A DNA stretch of 64,000 nucleotides from Euglena gracilis (Eukaryota > Euglenida > Euglenophyceae > Euglenales), in contig CP154956.1 in NCBI GenBank assembly GCA_039621445.1, positions 68,022,452 to 68,086,451 on the forward strand. The letters are read 5' to 3'. The notes beneath the pieces are model-generated. The model had not been told where the DNA came from. It was given only the letters and a program-made list of their open reading frames with translations, and did no database searches. Below are positions 13,045 to 24,731 of this stretch, piece after piece. The stretch's first letter is position 1, and each line of letters begins with the position of its first letter. The position numbers and the translations under genes were made by a program.

Positions 13045-15404
13045 TCATGAGACCATAGGATCTGGCCTCAAAATGATAACCTTGCATGATTTCCTGGTTT
13101 CGGGCTAACATCTTTATAAGCCACCCGAACCCAGAAAGTTCAATGTAAACCACAAAAATTGGGGTCCTCTGGTGTAGAAAATGCCACACTACAATGCATG
13201 TCTGCATCCATCTGTTCTGTTCCCTTATGTTGCACAGTACAAGTAAAATGGGAGTGTCAAGAAGAGGGAAGAAATTGGACTGCTGAAATTTCCTTGAGAA
13301 TTGGCGAACGTCAAAAATTTGTGGTTTATATTTTTTGAGAACCACATTAAATGAATGTTTGATGGGCGGTGAATTGGAATTATCCCACACATGTACCCGG
13401 GCTGTTTTCCCTATTGTCAGCCGCTTCTTAGCAGTGCCTTTCCTTTTTGGCTCAGGTGTTATTTTTCAAGCATTCAGATGGACGAACATTTGCAGTTAAG
13501 ACGCAGCCATCTGTCAATTTTGTCAATGCAAGGGTGCAGAATGCACAGGTTTGACCTTCTGGTATCCCCTTGGCTCAAGAAAATGAAGACAGAGCAGGTA
13601 TGAATATGGAGCAGGATAAAATTCTCCCTTTTTTTTGCATTTGAAGGGAGGGGTAGGTCACCCTCTTCACCTCTTTAGATGGCGAAGACCAAGTAATCAT
13701 TATGATTTTTTTGATTCTGTCCTTACCCCCCCCCCCAAATATTAAACTCGTGCCCAAATTATAAACTTGGGGGTTGTTACGGTGTGCTATTTTATTTGCA
13801 TTACCATGCCCCCCCATATAAGACCCCCATATAAGACCCTCCCCTAGATTTTGGCTCCCGTAGGGGGGTCTTATATGGGGGGGGCATGGTAGCTTACTCA
13901 ATTGTACTTTGCTATTCTCTGTGGAGTGCATTGCCAAGTTTCAAAAAATTGAAGCACGAGAATTTGAGTACGGAGTTTTAGGATGAAATTATATGGTGTG
14001 GTCAGGGCTCATCACCAAAAATCAGCACCTTCGACAATTTTTTGCATGGTAAATGCTCCAAAATTTACGCATTTTTGGGTAAAGCAGGAAGTTCACAGCT
14101 GAAATCTTGGTCTAAAATTGGTATTTTGACGTCAATGAAGTCCATCGAAGGTTACGGAGGCCACACAAAATTGTGATAGTCAGATGAAGTCCACCCCAAA
14201 ATATACAGCCCCCCCCCAAGGGTCTTGAAATCCCGTCCATTAAAAAAGGCCAAAGTGTTTATGTTCATTATGGTCTCATAAGATCTCAGAAGAATCAAAG
14301 TTGTGGTTTCTTTCTTTCTCACATTTTTTTGTGTATTTTTGTTCCTCTCATGATTTCTTGTGACAAAATGTTTAATTTAAACCTATTGTTACGTTTGTGC
14401 TCAATTTGTTTTATATTTATTCGAAATTTGATTTTATAAATTCTTTAATATTTGCATGTTTCATTGTTTCTGTTATTTCACAGACCTTAGATGTTCTTCC
14501 AATCCAGCCCCTGCCTCGTCGCATGACAATCTCCCACATGGTTACAGCAGGTTTGTGCAACAGAAGTTCTTCGTTGTAACAATCTCAGCCATCCCCATTG
14601 CCATGTATCGTCTAAAGTCTGGCATTGGCAGAAGTGTGCTCTAAAGCTGCATTTGAGTGAAGATGTTTGCCTCAAGGTTTTGCTCCCCCTTTATTTACGA
14701 AATTTTCTCTATGGTGGGCGTTTCCATTTGGCATTTTGACTGAAATCCCAGAGGGTTTCCATTTGGGAGTATTTAATCGGGCGAGCCAGCATTTTGAAAT
14801 TTGGTCAATTATGGGAACTTGATAAGTGACCACCATCTCTGCGTTTTTTTTTAAAAAAAAGCAAAGTTTCTGCATTTTCGGGTTGGTGTATTGGTGAACC
14901 TGATCGGCAGGTGACACAGCCTTGGTCAAGGTTCAGCTTCAAATTTTTTTGATTTCTGATTTTTTGCAGGTTCGTCGCTCCATCCTCGGAACAAAGATTC
15001 TCTTCAGATTGCACCTCACATCCAGGTGCCGATCACATCTCCCAGGACATCATTTTGATTTTCCAAAGGATTTTTGTGTGTGTATGTTTTCGAAACTTTG
15101 CATTCCAAGGATCCATTTTTTCCTGCTGCCCACCACATTTTATGGTGCAGTAAGAATGAAAAGGTGGGAGACAAAATGGGATGGAAAACCTTGCTTCATC
15201 ATCTTCCTTTCTTCTTTCCTGGAGGAGCTGTGTTCCAGGAGTTATCCTCACAAGCTCACATGCAAAAGAAAGAGCAATGAAAGAAATACTCCCCAAGTAA
15301 ATCCCGCCAAGAAACGAAAACCCCTAAGTAAACCTTCAGAATTGATGCACTCAGGTGAAGACCTGAAACGTGAACATTATGAGTTTTAAAACTGCAAGAA
15401 GAAG
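13045..15404. other. Unique intergenic stretch with no recognised gene
   Basis: Open frames exist (for example 13040-13390 on the minus strand and 14922-15389 on the plus strand), but none shows a recognisable family or a consistent splice-bounded exon chain. An AG preceded by a T-rich tract near 14969 could be an acceptor. I see no function. Confidence 0.35.
13802..13891. mobile_element. 90-base miniature inverted-repeat element
   Basis: The left arm TACCATGCCCCCCCATAT and the right arm ATATGGGGGGGGCATGGTA are almost exact inverted copies, with TAAGACCCCC continuing each arm. Only about 30 bases separate the arms. There is no coding capacity. The C-tract plus ATATAAGACC tag resembles the larger C-tract elements of this window. 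Confidence 0.65.
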
Positions 15405-15737
15405 AAGAGGATAGGACCAAAACGGGCATTTTGGGGTGTTTTTTTTGGCCGTTTTTGGGCCAAAAAATCGGTTTTTTCCCAAAATATCTCGACAATGAAG
15501 CAATATCAAAGGAAGAGTCTGAGAGAAAAAAATGAAGGCTTTGGAATGCCCTATCCAACTATGCCTTACTTTCCCTCCAACTCTTCGTGTAGCCTGAGTT
15601 ACGGCCATTTTTGAGCCTATTTTGGCCTATTTCTGGGGTATATATATCCAAGGGCTTCAATTTAGGTCTCCGGATATTTCCTTTGATTTTGCTTTCTTTT
15701 CCGAGATATTTTAAAACCATCGTTTTTTTTCACCATA

Positions 15738-15790
<53 letters not shown>

Positions 15791-16700
15791 GTCAAAAATT
15801 AGATATTTTGGTTTAGAAAGCAAAATATCTAACGGTATTTTGATTTCCCCATAACTCCCTGCCAAGCCCAAGATATGGCCGATTTATGGCCCCAAAACAG
15901 CGCGGCAGGCTCTCTCCGCAGACTCTGTCAATTTCGGCCATGTGTGGGTCAAAAAAGTCGAAAAAAATGGAAAAATTTCCCCAAAACGATGTTTTTTGGC
16001 CTCCCGAACCCGAAGAAACTAACCCCCCCCCCAAATAATAGCCAGGTTTTGAATAGTGCTGAGCTCTTAATGGGACTTGCACGTAACGGAAGGCCGAAAA
16101 AAACTAGTATTGCAAATTTCGCAGAATTTATGATTTACAAGTTACGCACCTGCAATTTATGGTAACTTTCAGTGTTTTTGCAGTAATTTCCAAAATGTCA
16201 ACCCATACCCGTTTTCTTGCTTCTGAAATGTTAACCCCCACATCCCCCCCATACCCTTTTTGTGGATTTTTTTTTGACTGTCTTGACCCGTTTTTGACCC
16301 AAACTCCATGGGTTTCGGGCCAAAAACGGGGCGCTGGCGGGTCGAAAAACGCTCATTTTCGGGTCAAAAACAGTTTTTCGGGTCCGGGAGGCAAAAAAAA
16401 AATCGTCCAGACAAAATTTTTTTTCGATTTTTTTCGACTTTTTCGACCTGAAAATGGCCAAAAGCAACCAAGTCAAAACAGGCCAAACTGTACAAAATGG
16501 CCAAAATCGGCCAAAAATGGCCGTAACTCGGGCTAGGCGGGGAGTTGTGGGGAAATCAAAATAGGGTGTTCCGAGGGCTTCAATTTTGGTCTCCGGATAT
16601 TTCCTTTGATTTTGCTGCATTTCCGAGATATTTTAGAAACATCAATTTTTTTGACCCCGAAAACAGCCCAAAATGGCCCCAGAAATGGGCCAAAATTCGC
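15405..16700. repeat. Interspersed repeat family R1, fragments in both orientations
   Basis: 15405-15620 is an inverted relative of 50080-50270. The word CCAGGTTTTGAATAGTG followed by CTGAGCTCTTAA (16043-16072) recurs at 31131, 49622 and 60277. Text such as GGTCGAAAAACGCTC and TTTGATTTTGCTTCATT is shared by all copies. It is low in unique content, has no intact open frame common to the copies, and looks like a non-autonomous or decayed repeat of about 1 kb. Confidence 0.7.
15736..15792 (+). repeat. (ATCT)n microsatellite
   Basis: About 14 tandem ATCT units ending in ATCTGTC. Confidence 0.97.
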
Positions 16701-17344
16701 CGAAAAATGGCTGTATTTTAAGCAATTATATTATGTGATAATATATTCTAATTGATGCATATATACATATATATTAGTTAATGTATGTGTGGCAAGCGTT
16801 AAGTTTAGTAGGTTGGGCATGGGTCTTAGGCGGCCTAACTCGCACTTAAGGTTTTGATTTTTAGCTTGCGCTTTGGCGCAAATTTTCGATCTTTTTGAGA
16901 CCCGGTGGTAGAACCCACTTTTGACCCTCTGGTTCCGTTGAGGCCCTCCACGGTGACGTGTGCATCATTTGCCGATGTTGGGACCTGGGGAACAGGCCCA
17001 ATTTTGGTGTTTGAAAAAAGGTTCAAAACCCTGGGTTTGACCGCCAGGACACGTGAATTTTCCCAAAAAGGGCCAAAACCCCCGTTGCGAGTCCCTCGTT
17101 TTTGAGGCCTTGACTGTGTTCCCCAGATGGTGCTACACAGGCTGGGTGTAATTTGGTCTTTTTTGTTGCTTTCTTAGGCTCTGTGTGTCGTTTTTTCCAA
17201 CTTTTCACAAGGTGTATGTAAACTCCGCCCTCTGGACGCCTCAGCAGGCAAGTTGTGATCCTTGTGTGCTTGAAGTGCGAGGAGCGATACAGGCCCCACA
17301 GGCCCCACAGTGCTGGGAACAGAAGGCAATGGTTATGCACATTG

Positions 17345-17461
17345 CATTTAAGCGCAAATTTTTAACTTGCGCTTAAGCGCAAGGTAAAAAATTTGCGCTT
17401 AAGCGCAAATTAAAACAGAAGCCCCTGAGCTTATGGGAGTCCCTCTGATGTGTTACGGTGT
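17345..17461 (+). repeat. GCGCTTAAGCGC palindrome block, arm 1
   Basis: Contains two full TTGCGCTTAAGCGCAA-type palindromes and one half palindrome, followed by a tail that includes CCCTGAGCTTATGGGAG. The whole block reappears as its reverse complement at 20940-21043, about 3.5 kb away. Confidence 0.8.
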
Positions 17462-18010
17462 GTTGGGGGGTTTCAGGCTACACGAAGAGTTGGGGGGGAA
17501 GGGCCGGATAGGGCATTCCAAGGGCTTCATTTTTGCTCTCCGGACTCTTCCTTTGATTTTGCTTCATTGTCGAGATATCTTGAAAAACCCGATTTTTGGC
17601 CCAAAAACGACCCCCGAAAAAACACCCCAAAGTGCCCGTTTTGGGCCGCAAAAACGCGCCAGAACACGGGCCAGGCGTGTCGGTGGCCAAAACGGCGAAT
17701 GGGGGGTGATAGAGGGCCTCCGGGGGTACATTTCGTCAGACCGACATTTCCAGAAATAATGTACGTTTTCTCGAGATATTTTCAAAAAATCGGGTTTTGA
17801 CCGATTTTTGGACCCTGGAAATGGCAGAGTCTGAAGAGGGGCCAATCCCTACCCAGTTTGGACCCCTTCGCGGGTGAATAACTCGCCTGGCGGGGAGCTG
17901 GGGGTCAAACAGAGGTGATTCGGAAACTAGAAATCCAGTCGCTCGCGACTGAGAAACAAAATCCGGCAACCGGGCCGGGATCATGGTGATAATCCGCCGG
18001 TTCTCCTGGT
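17462..18010 (+). repeat. R1 repeat family fragment
   Basis: Shares GGGCATTCCAAGGGCTTCA, TCCTTTGATTTTGCTTCATT and the GTCGCTCGCGACTGA word with 50080-50600 and 60800-61100. No coding assignment is made. Confidence 0.75.
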
Positions 18011-18027
18011 GGCCCCGACCAAGCACC

Positions 18028-18172
18028 TCTGATGATGCTGGGCGATGCTGGGCGATGCAGGGCGATGCTGGGCGATGCTGGGCGATGCTGGAATTTTTGA
18101 GACCAGAGGTGGGGTTCCGATGCTGGGCGATGCTGGGCGATGCAGGGCGATGCTGGGCGATGCTGGCATTTT
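18028..18172 (+). repeat. GATGCTGGGC 10-base tandem repeat
   Basis: Repeated GATGCTGGGC with GATGCAGGGC variants, split by a short spacer. Related short arrays occur at about 5940-6000, 10897-10958 and 19643-19675. The 18180-18530 flank resembles 6010-6320 of the tandem duplication, so this array and its flank are part of a larger dispersed repeat. Confidence 0.85.
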
Positions 18173-18536
18173 TTTGTACGTTTTGAAGAATTAAACCCAT
18201 TTCTGGGATAATTTCCCCACAATTCTCCAGTCTTACACCCATTTTGGCCATTATGGATCATTTTTTTGCTAATTTGGGGGTTATTTGTCACTGAGTTGGC
18301 AAATATTAGGCTAATTTGGGTCAATATGAGCATTTTATGGCATTGTGGGCCATTTTGTGCCTTTGTGGTGATTTTGGGTCATTTTTCACAATCTTTTGGC
18401 ATTTTTTGGCGGTCATTTGAAGCATTTTGGGTCATTTTGGTTGCTTTTGGGGGGCTTTTTGTGGTCAATTTTGGGTTTTTGTGGTCATTTTTGGGCTTTT
18501 GTGGTTATTTTGGCTAGGTTGGGTGCCATTGGATGA

Positions 18537-19093
18537 ATACTGGACAGACTCTGGACAAGATGCAGATGCTGGGCAAGATGCAGGCGTTGGACAAGATGTA
18601 CATACCAGACAGGATGCCGATGCTGGACAAGATGAAGTGGATGCGGGTGCTGGACAAGATGCAGATGGTGGACAAGATGCAGATACTGATAAGATGCCGA
18701 TGCTGGACAAGGTGCCGATGCTGTACAAGGTGCAGATGCTGGACAAGATGCAAATGCTGGACAACATGCAGATGCTGGACAAGATGCAGATGCTGGACAA
18801 GAAGCAGATACTGGACAAGATGAAGTGGATGCAGACACCGGACAACGTTGCAAATACTGATAAGGTGCCGATGCTGGACAAGGTGCCGATGCTGGACAAG
18901 ATGCAGATGGTTGACAACATGCCGATGCTGGACAAGGTGAAGATGCTGGACAAGAAGCAGATACTGGACAAGATCCGGACAACGTTGCAGATACTGAGAA
19001 GATGCCGATGCTGGACAAGATGTAGATGGTGGACAACATGCCGATGCTGGACAAGGTGAAGATGCTGGACAAGATGCAGATGCTGGACAACAC
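18537..19093 (+). repeat. 18-base minisatellite (ATGCTGGACAAGATGCAG)
   Basis: About 30 imperfect units of ATGCTGGACAAGATGCAG. The period is a multiple of three, so long repetitive frames stay open on both strands (more than 200 codons on the minus strand). These are consequences of the repeat, with no start context, unique domain or splice signal to support a gene. Confidence 0.9.
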
Positions 19094-19329
19094 CATTTTG
19101 CTGTGTCCTTCCTTGGTTGTTGTTGGTATAACCTCTGAACACTTACACTCGCCGCAGATCCAGCCTGGTCTAGGCGGGGTGTTTGGTCGACACCCCGTTG
19201 CAATTGCAGGGGTGCCACCCTCCACCCTCCAGCACAACAACTGTTTTGGTCTCTGTTTGTCTGACCGGCAAGAGGCTTGCAACTTGCACTCGATGTTGCC
19301 ATCTCATAGGCCTGCACACCACATCTTGT

Positions 19330-19620
19330 GCTGCCAAAAAGCAGCAAAAGTGGTCAAAAAGTGGTCAAAAAGCAGGCAAAAGTGGCCAAAAGTGGTCAAA
19401 AAGCAGCAAAAGTGATCAAAAAGCCGCAAAGGTGGTTGGAAATGGGCAAAAGTGGGCAAAAAGCATTAAAAGTGGTCAAGAAGCAGTCAAAATTGGTCAA
19501 AAGGCAGCAAATGTGGGCAAAAGTGTTCAAAAAGCAGTCATAGTGGTCAAAAAGCAACCAAAGATAGCCAAAAGTAGCCAAAAGTGGGCGAGAGCGGCAA
19601 AAGCAGCAGGCATAAAAGGT
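19330..19620 (+). repeat. AAAAGTGGTC/AAAAGCAG imperfect tandem repeat
   Basis: Short imperfect units built on CAAAAGTGG and CAAAAAGCAG. A similar patch (GTGGCCAAAA units) lies at 58190-58285. Confidence 0.8.
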
Positions 19621-19759
19621 ACACCTTCAAGGGCTCCAAAGGCGATGCTGGGCGATGCTGGGCGATGCTGGGCCTAGGGGCATGGATGACCAGAGGTGCT
19701 TGGCCCCGACCTGGGGGGGCGGGGGGAGGGCAAGTGGGGTCCGACCCCCCCTTTTCCCC

Positions 19760-19806
19760 AGTGGTAAGCTTCGCTCTTACCCATAAAGGGATAAGAGCTC
19801 AGCGAC
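19760..19806 (+). repeat. GAGCTCTTA hairpin (R1-type end)
   Basis: GCTTCGCTCTTACCC, a short loop, then GGGATAAGAGCTCAGC form a stem. The same hairpin occurs at about 30203-30236 (reverse orientation), 50660-50706 and 61148-61192, next to R1 copies. It probably marks one end of that repeat. Confidence 0.6.
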
Positions 19807-19814
19807 CCCTTCCA

Positions 19815-20939
19815 AGAACAATAAACCCCCCGCAAATAATAGCACCCCCTGAGGACCGACTTTGGCTGCCCCAAATAATAACTGTGGCAGCTGTGAAGGC
19901 ATAGAAAAAAAGAGGAAAAATCAGCAGAAATGGTGCAAGAAATCACAAAATGGATGAAGTTGGTGCAGAAAATATACCCCAAAAGCACCCATTTTTTTTA
20001 AAAAAAAAAGTCCACACATGCCAAAAAAAAAAGTGACCATTGGAGTCTATGGAGGGTTTTTGGGTCGATTTTTGACTTCGAAATTTTTGCCCAAATGTGT
20101 CCAGGTAATAAACCAGGATTTATTGGAGGGGGGTTATTTTCGAGCCAAAAATGACTGTTTTTCGACCCCCTGGCCCCCCGTTCTTGGCCCGAAATGTCTG
20201 CATTTTGGCCTGGCCGGGGCATTTTGGCCTGGCCGGGCCGGCCGGTCCGCCGGGCTGGGCCGGGCCGCCCTGGCTGCCACACGCCTCAAGCGTCTGCTGC
20301 AGCATGGCACCATCACACACGTAAAGAGCTCAGCACTACACAAAACTGACCTGACCACCCCCTTGGGAGATAAGGTGGTAAGTGGGGTCTGGACCTCCTT
20401 TGGATGTTGAGAGGAGGTGTCTGGACTCTGGACACCTCAGGATCAAAAAATGGCTTGGAAAATGCAAAAAAAAAAGCCTTTTGCTCTCATTTTCAAGGTA
20501 TATTGTACATTTTTGATGTTTTGGTGTTTTCCACATGAAAAAAAATGTCCAAAATCTTCAAAAAAAAGCTTTTTTTTAAGTTAATTTGTTTTCAAAATAA
20601 CAGCAATTTTCCAACAAGTTTTGCCTGGTTTCCGACCCTTTGATTGGTATTTTTTTTCCTTCAAAAGGAGCCTTTCTTTTAAAGCCTCAAAACCTTTGGC
20701 CAAGGATACGAAAATATGCTTCCCAAAACATCTGTGTCAGCAGAATTCAGGACAAAATGTTCGCCCCCGGTTTATTTTTTTGATATTCAAAGAACATTTG
20801 AAACTTTTGAACATTTGTTCGTTCAGATTACACATCAGCCGCCTGTTTGCACTTCTCAGTTTTTTGTATGATGTTTTGCGTTTCGGCGCAATGCATTTCC
20901 TCACCAAGCCCTCACACTGGCCATGCAGAGAGGGGCCCC
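19815..20939. other. Intergenic, with a GC-rich possible exon at 20205-20400
   Basis: 19815-19990 and 20105-20150 are C-tract element fragments (CCCCGCAAATAATAGC). 20205-20400 is sharply GC-richer than its surroundings and has an open plus frame with a plausible non-repetitive product, but I recognise no family and no firm splice pair. The remainder is T-rich. Confidence 0.25.
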
Positions 20940-21043
20940 TGCCACACCGTTACACATCAGAGGGACTCTCATAAGCTCAGGGGGTTCTGTTTTAACTTGC
21001 GCTTAAGCGCAATTTTTTTTACCTTGCGCTTAAGCGCAATGTC
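20940..21043 (-). repeat. GCGCTTAAGCGC palindrome block, arm 2
   Basis: Reverse complement of 17345-17461, carrying two of the GCGCTTAAGCGC palindromes. The poly-T between them differs in length from arm 1. Confidence 0.8.
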
Positions 21044-21140
21044 CTTTTAAATGGCAGATTCATTTGAATGTGTTCGTGCTGTGTGAGAAGGTGGGCGATA
21101 GAGGAGAATGATGAAATTGGTGCCTTTGAACTATTCAGGC

Positions 21141-21399
21141 CAGGCTTCTTTTTAAGTCACTTGACCCCCCCCCCCCGGGGGTGGGTGGGTGGGTCCGGGC
21201 CGGACCCCCCCGGGGGGGGTCCCGTGCCGGAGGCGCTGGGTATACCTTTTCGGCGCGAAGCGCCAAAGATTTGCCTTTAACGGGCCCGATTTTGGGGGGG
21301 GGGGGCCCCGCCCCCCCCCCCCCCCCCCCGGGGGGGGTCCCGCGTCACCCTGGGTGGGTGGGGGGGGGACCCCCCCAGGGGGTCTTAAAAAGAAGCCTG
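21141..21399. mobile_element. Intact CAGG-TIR element with perfect 8-base target duplication
   Basis: The left terminus CAGGCTTCTTTTTAAG is matched exactly by the inverted right terminus CTTAAAAAGAAGCCTG. It is flanked on both sides by ATTCAGGC (21133-21140 and 21400-21407). The 259-base interior is G and C runs plus the hairpin TTCGGCGCGAAGCGCC. It has no coding capacity, so it is a miniature non-autonomous DNA transposon. An 8-base duplication is found in several DNA transposon superfamilies (hAT among them), and the terminal bases do not decide which. Confidence 0.9.
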
Positions 21400-22079
21400 A
21401 TTCAGGCACTGGGGAGGGAGTGGCTGTTACAATAAGACGAATCGTGGGCGGTAGGCTGTGGAGTTCACTGACCTTGCACTCAGTGCACAAAGTGGGGTTT
21501 TTTGGGATGTTGACAGAAAGACCTGTTTCGGCTGAACAATGTCCTCCATCTGCCCGGTGTGATGTGGCTGTCTGGTGGGTTGCAAATTACCGAAAAAAGG
21601 TGTGTCAGCATGTCTTCCCTTCTCCGCCGTTGTTCATGGACCCTTTCGATTTCTCAATTCCATTCGCTCATCCCCAAAGTTGTGTGCTTCAAATCCTGGG
21701 TGAGGAAAGGGGGGGGGTGACGAGCTTCTTTAAAACACCCTTTCGACGCCCAAAGCTGTTTCCTCGGCTGCGATTACCAGGGTTCATCTGCTGCCTGTTC
21801 TTATCCAAACAGAAATTTTCTGATTTTCAAAAGTCGGCCAAAAAGAAGGGCCCCTCAGGCATGCTTAACTGCGAGGCAAGTGGGAGGAACCTCCGGCACT
21901 GGAAGTTGGGTTACAAACGTTAGGACAAGACACGCCTGGATATCAAGAAGTTGGTGGTTGTTTTCACAGACCAGGGGGTTGGCTTCCTGTCCCAGGCAAG
22001 GCTTCCCTCCACCTTAGCCCTGTTCGCTCTGGTAATGAGATACTCCCAGGACTGCTCCCTCCACCCGCAGTGATAAAAA
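21400..22079. other. Intergenic, no recognised gene
   Basis: An open plus frame runs through 21408-21923 but the product matches nothing I know. No splice-consistent chain was found. Confidence 0.3.
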
Positions 22080-22918
22080 TGAGAAATTACAAATTGATAA
22101 CTGTTGCGCCACAGCGCAATGGGTAGGCTTATGAAGAATAGAAATTTAAGAGTTCTATTGCGCCAAAGCGCAATAGAAATGCACTTTTTAAAATCACAAA
22201 GCAGCGTGGCTCTTGCGCTGATGTGCAATGTTGACCAATTTTAAGGCAACGTGACTGAGACTAGGCTTCCATCCCCCTGTCCTGCATTTTTGTGCTCTAT
22301 CACCTCTGGTGTTCATACTCTACCAGGGCCGTTCTCTCCCTCCGTGATAAGTTTTAAATTGTTAAATTTGCGCTTCGGTGCAGGCCATGTTGCTTTTACA
22401 ATTTTAAAATTTGTATTTCTTTTTGCGCTTTGGCGCAATGTAACTCTTAAATTTCCATTCTTCACGAGCCTACCGTGGCGCGCAATGGAAACACATGTTG
22501 ACACAAAAGTTAGTATCATTGTGCAAGTGCGGCAAGGGTCACCCACATGTTGAATTACAAAAAAGTAAAAAATTTGCGCCAAAGCGCAAATGTTTTTATT
22601 TTTTGTAATGAAGAAAATTTGCGCCATAGTGCAAATGCGCAATGGAGTTCCCTCGTTTCATCGCCCGGCGCTTTGTGTTCAGGCACACTGGGCCCCGGGA
22701 GTGCTGTGCCCGTAGACCGTGGAGTTCCTATTCGTTGCTTTCGCCCCCAGGCCCTGGGGTGCAGGGAGACACTATTTCAGAGTGTCCTGAGTCTCAGGCC
22801 ACGGTGTTCGAAAACAAAACTTTTTTTTTTGGATTTGCGCGTCGGCGCAAATTTGCAGTCATTTTCAAAGCTAAGTGCGAGTTAGGCCACCTAAGCGGGT
22901 TAGTTTAGTTAAGTTTAG
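22080..22918. repeat. Cluster of GCGC(C/T)AAAGCGC short palindromes
   Basis: At least seven palindromes of the type TTGCGCCAAAGCGCAA occur (near 22103, 22158, 22367, 22424, 22574, 22620 and 22836), some arranged as inverted pairs with shared flanks. The motif also occurs at about 16864. They are related to the GCGCTTAAGCGC blocks by their arms but have other central bases. Confidence 0.6.
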
Positions 22919-23545
22919 TACCTTCCCAGGGGGTAACCCCCCCCCCATTTAAACCGACCCCCCTTCTAAACCGACCTACCCTTCCAAACCGACCCATTGC
23001 AGAATTTCAACCCAAAAAAGAAATAAACCGATCCATGGCAAATTGGATGACAAACACGCACAACGTAATGGAAGCCGCCAACAAAAAGAGCGTCCATGCT
23101 CATTGAATGGTGAGTATTGATGACCCAAAATTGGGATTTTACACCCAAAATTAGGCCTTTGCTTCCTAATTTTGGAGTTTGCACCTCAAATTGGGCATTT
23201 TCCTCCGAAAATTTGGTGTTGGCACCCAAAAATTACAAAATTAGGCATTTGCCATCAAAAATTTGAAGATTGCACCCAAAATTAGGCAGTTTGCCACCAA
23301 AAATTGGATATTACACCCAAAATTCCGCATTTGCCCCTGAAAATTAAGCATTTGCATCCCAAATTAGGCATTTGTCACTCAAAGTTAGGAATTGGCCGAC
23401 CAAATTGGGCATTTGCCAATTGAAATTGCTTTGCTAATATCAACCCGCCGTCGGCCAGCCGTGTGCTCCCCCTGAAACCGACCCCTCGTCTAAACCGACC
23501 CCCTCCAGGACGGGTCGGTTTAAATGGGGGGGGGTTACTAAACTT
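22919..23545. mobile_element. Large C-tract TIR element, ATTTAAACCGACC tag
   Basis: The left end has GTAACCCCCCCCC then ATTTAAACCGACC. The right end has GGTCGGTTTAAAT then GGGGGGGGGTTAC. Outside these, TTAAGTTTAGTA and ACTAAACTTAA continue the inversion. The interior is an imperfect tandem array of about 30 bases built on AAAATTAGGCATTTGCC. No coding sequence was found. Related AAACCGAC termini occur at 40267-40345. Confidence 0.7.
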
Positions 23546-24015
23546 AACACTCGCCATATATATTAATTAACAAAATATTATGTGTAAGATGTAAGAAATA
23601 TAATTTATATAACATACATAATATATATCATATGATATATATATATGTATATATATACATTACATAATATATTTATATATATTTACAATATATGTGTGTA
23701 TGTTATGTTATGTTATATTATAGTATAGTATAGTTTAGTATAGTATAGTATAGTATATTATATTTATTATATTATATTATATTATATTATATTATATTAT
23801 ATTGTATTGTATTATATTATTTATATTATATATATATATTATATTATATTATATATATTATTATATTATATTATATTATTATATTATTATATTATATCTA
23901 TATTATATTATATTGTATTGTAATATAATTATATTATATTATTAGGTTATAAATGATATATATACATACGTAATATATGTATGATGTATATTGTATATTA
24001 CTATACGCATATAAT
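23546..24015. repeat. AT-rich low-complexity block
   Basis: Nearly pure A/T made of TATAT, TATTA and TATAG units. No gene content. Confidence 0.95.
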
Positions 24016-24731
24016 TCGTGCAAATTTTTCTTAGTCAAAAAATGGACCCAAATATTTTTTTGAAAAATGGACACTGTTTGGACATATTTTCTGCATCCCT
24101 TTCATCAATTTTTGTGATTTTTTTTTGAAATTTGCAACATTTCTGCTGGTTTTCCTCTTTTTTTCCCTTTGCTTTCGTGGCTGAGTGGGGCTTATAACTT
24201 GGGCAGCTGAAGTTAGTTCGGCCCACGGGAGGGGGGGGTTGGTATTATTTGGGGGTTTTAAATTTTGGGAGGGGTGTGATGGGTAATGACTGGTTATTAT
24301 TACTAGTGCATCCTTTGGGGGTTCCCGTCTTGAAATGGGAACGGATTTAAATAAAAAAGAATTGTCAATATTTGTTCTTCTCTCTGCATCCAAAGCTTTC
24401 GTCATTTTTTTGCAGGTGAGTTGGGTTTTTTTTTTGGAGAGCCAGCATGCTCCATTTTTGTTTTTGAGTGTTTGGATTTGTTTTTAGTGCCCTTGAGCTT
24501 GGGCTGTCTATTCATCCTTGCATTTAACAATTGGCCCAAACCCGAATTTCTCAGTGTTTTTGATCTCTCTGGTGACAGGTGTAATGTATGGAAAGCGGAC
24601 TCCAGATTTGGAGTTGTTGTTTTGGGACAGGGTGAGGTTAGGAATAGGGTCAGGGTTGGGCTTCATTCAGTCCACGAGGCCTGATTTCAACCCATGTTTT
24701 CCCATTTGGGTCTAAAGTTGCGCTGAATTCA

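Noticed and set aside
18465-19347. Long repetitive reading frames over the 18-base minisatellite
   Set aside because: They arise from a stop-free repeat unit in several frames at once and show only repeat residues.
20205-20400. GC-rich frame with LKRLLQHGTITHVKSS as a gene
   Set aside because: Protein-like but with no recognised family and no convincing acceptor/donor pair, so it is listed only as a possible exon within the intergenic entry.
23546-24015. AT-rich block as an organelle insertion or origin
   Set aside because: Only simple A/T repeats are visible and no gene or origin feature supports this.
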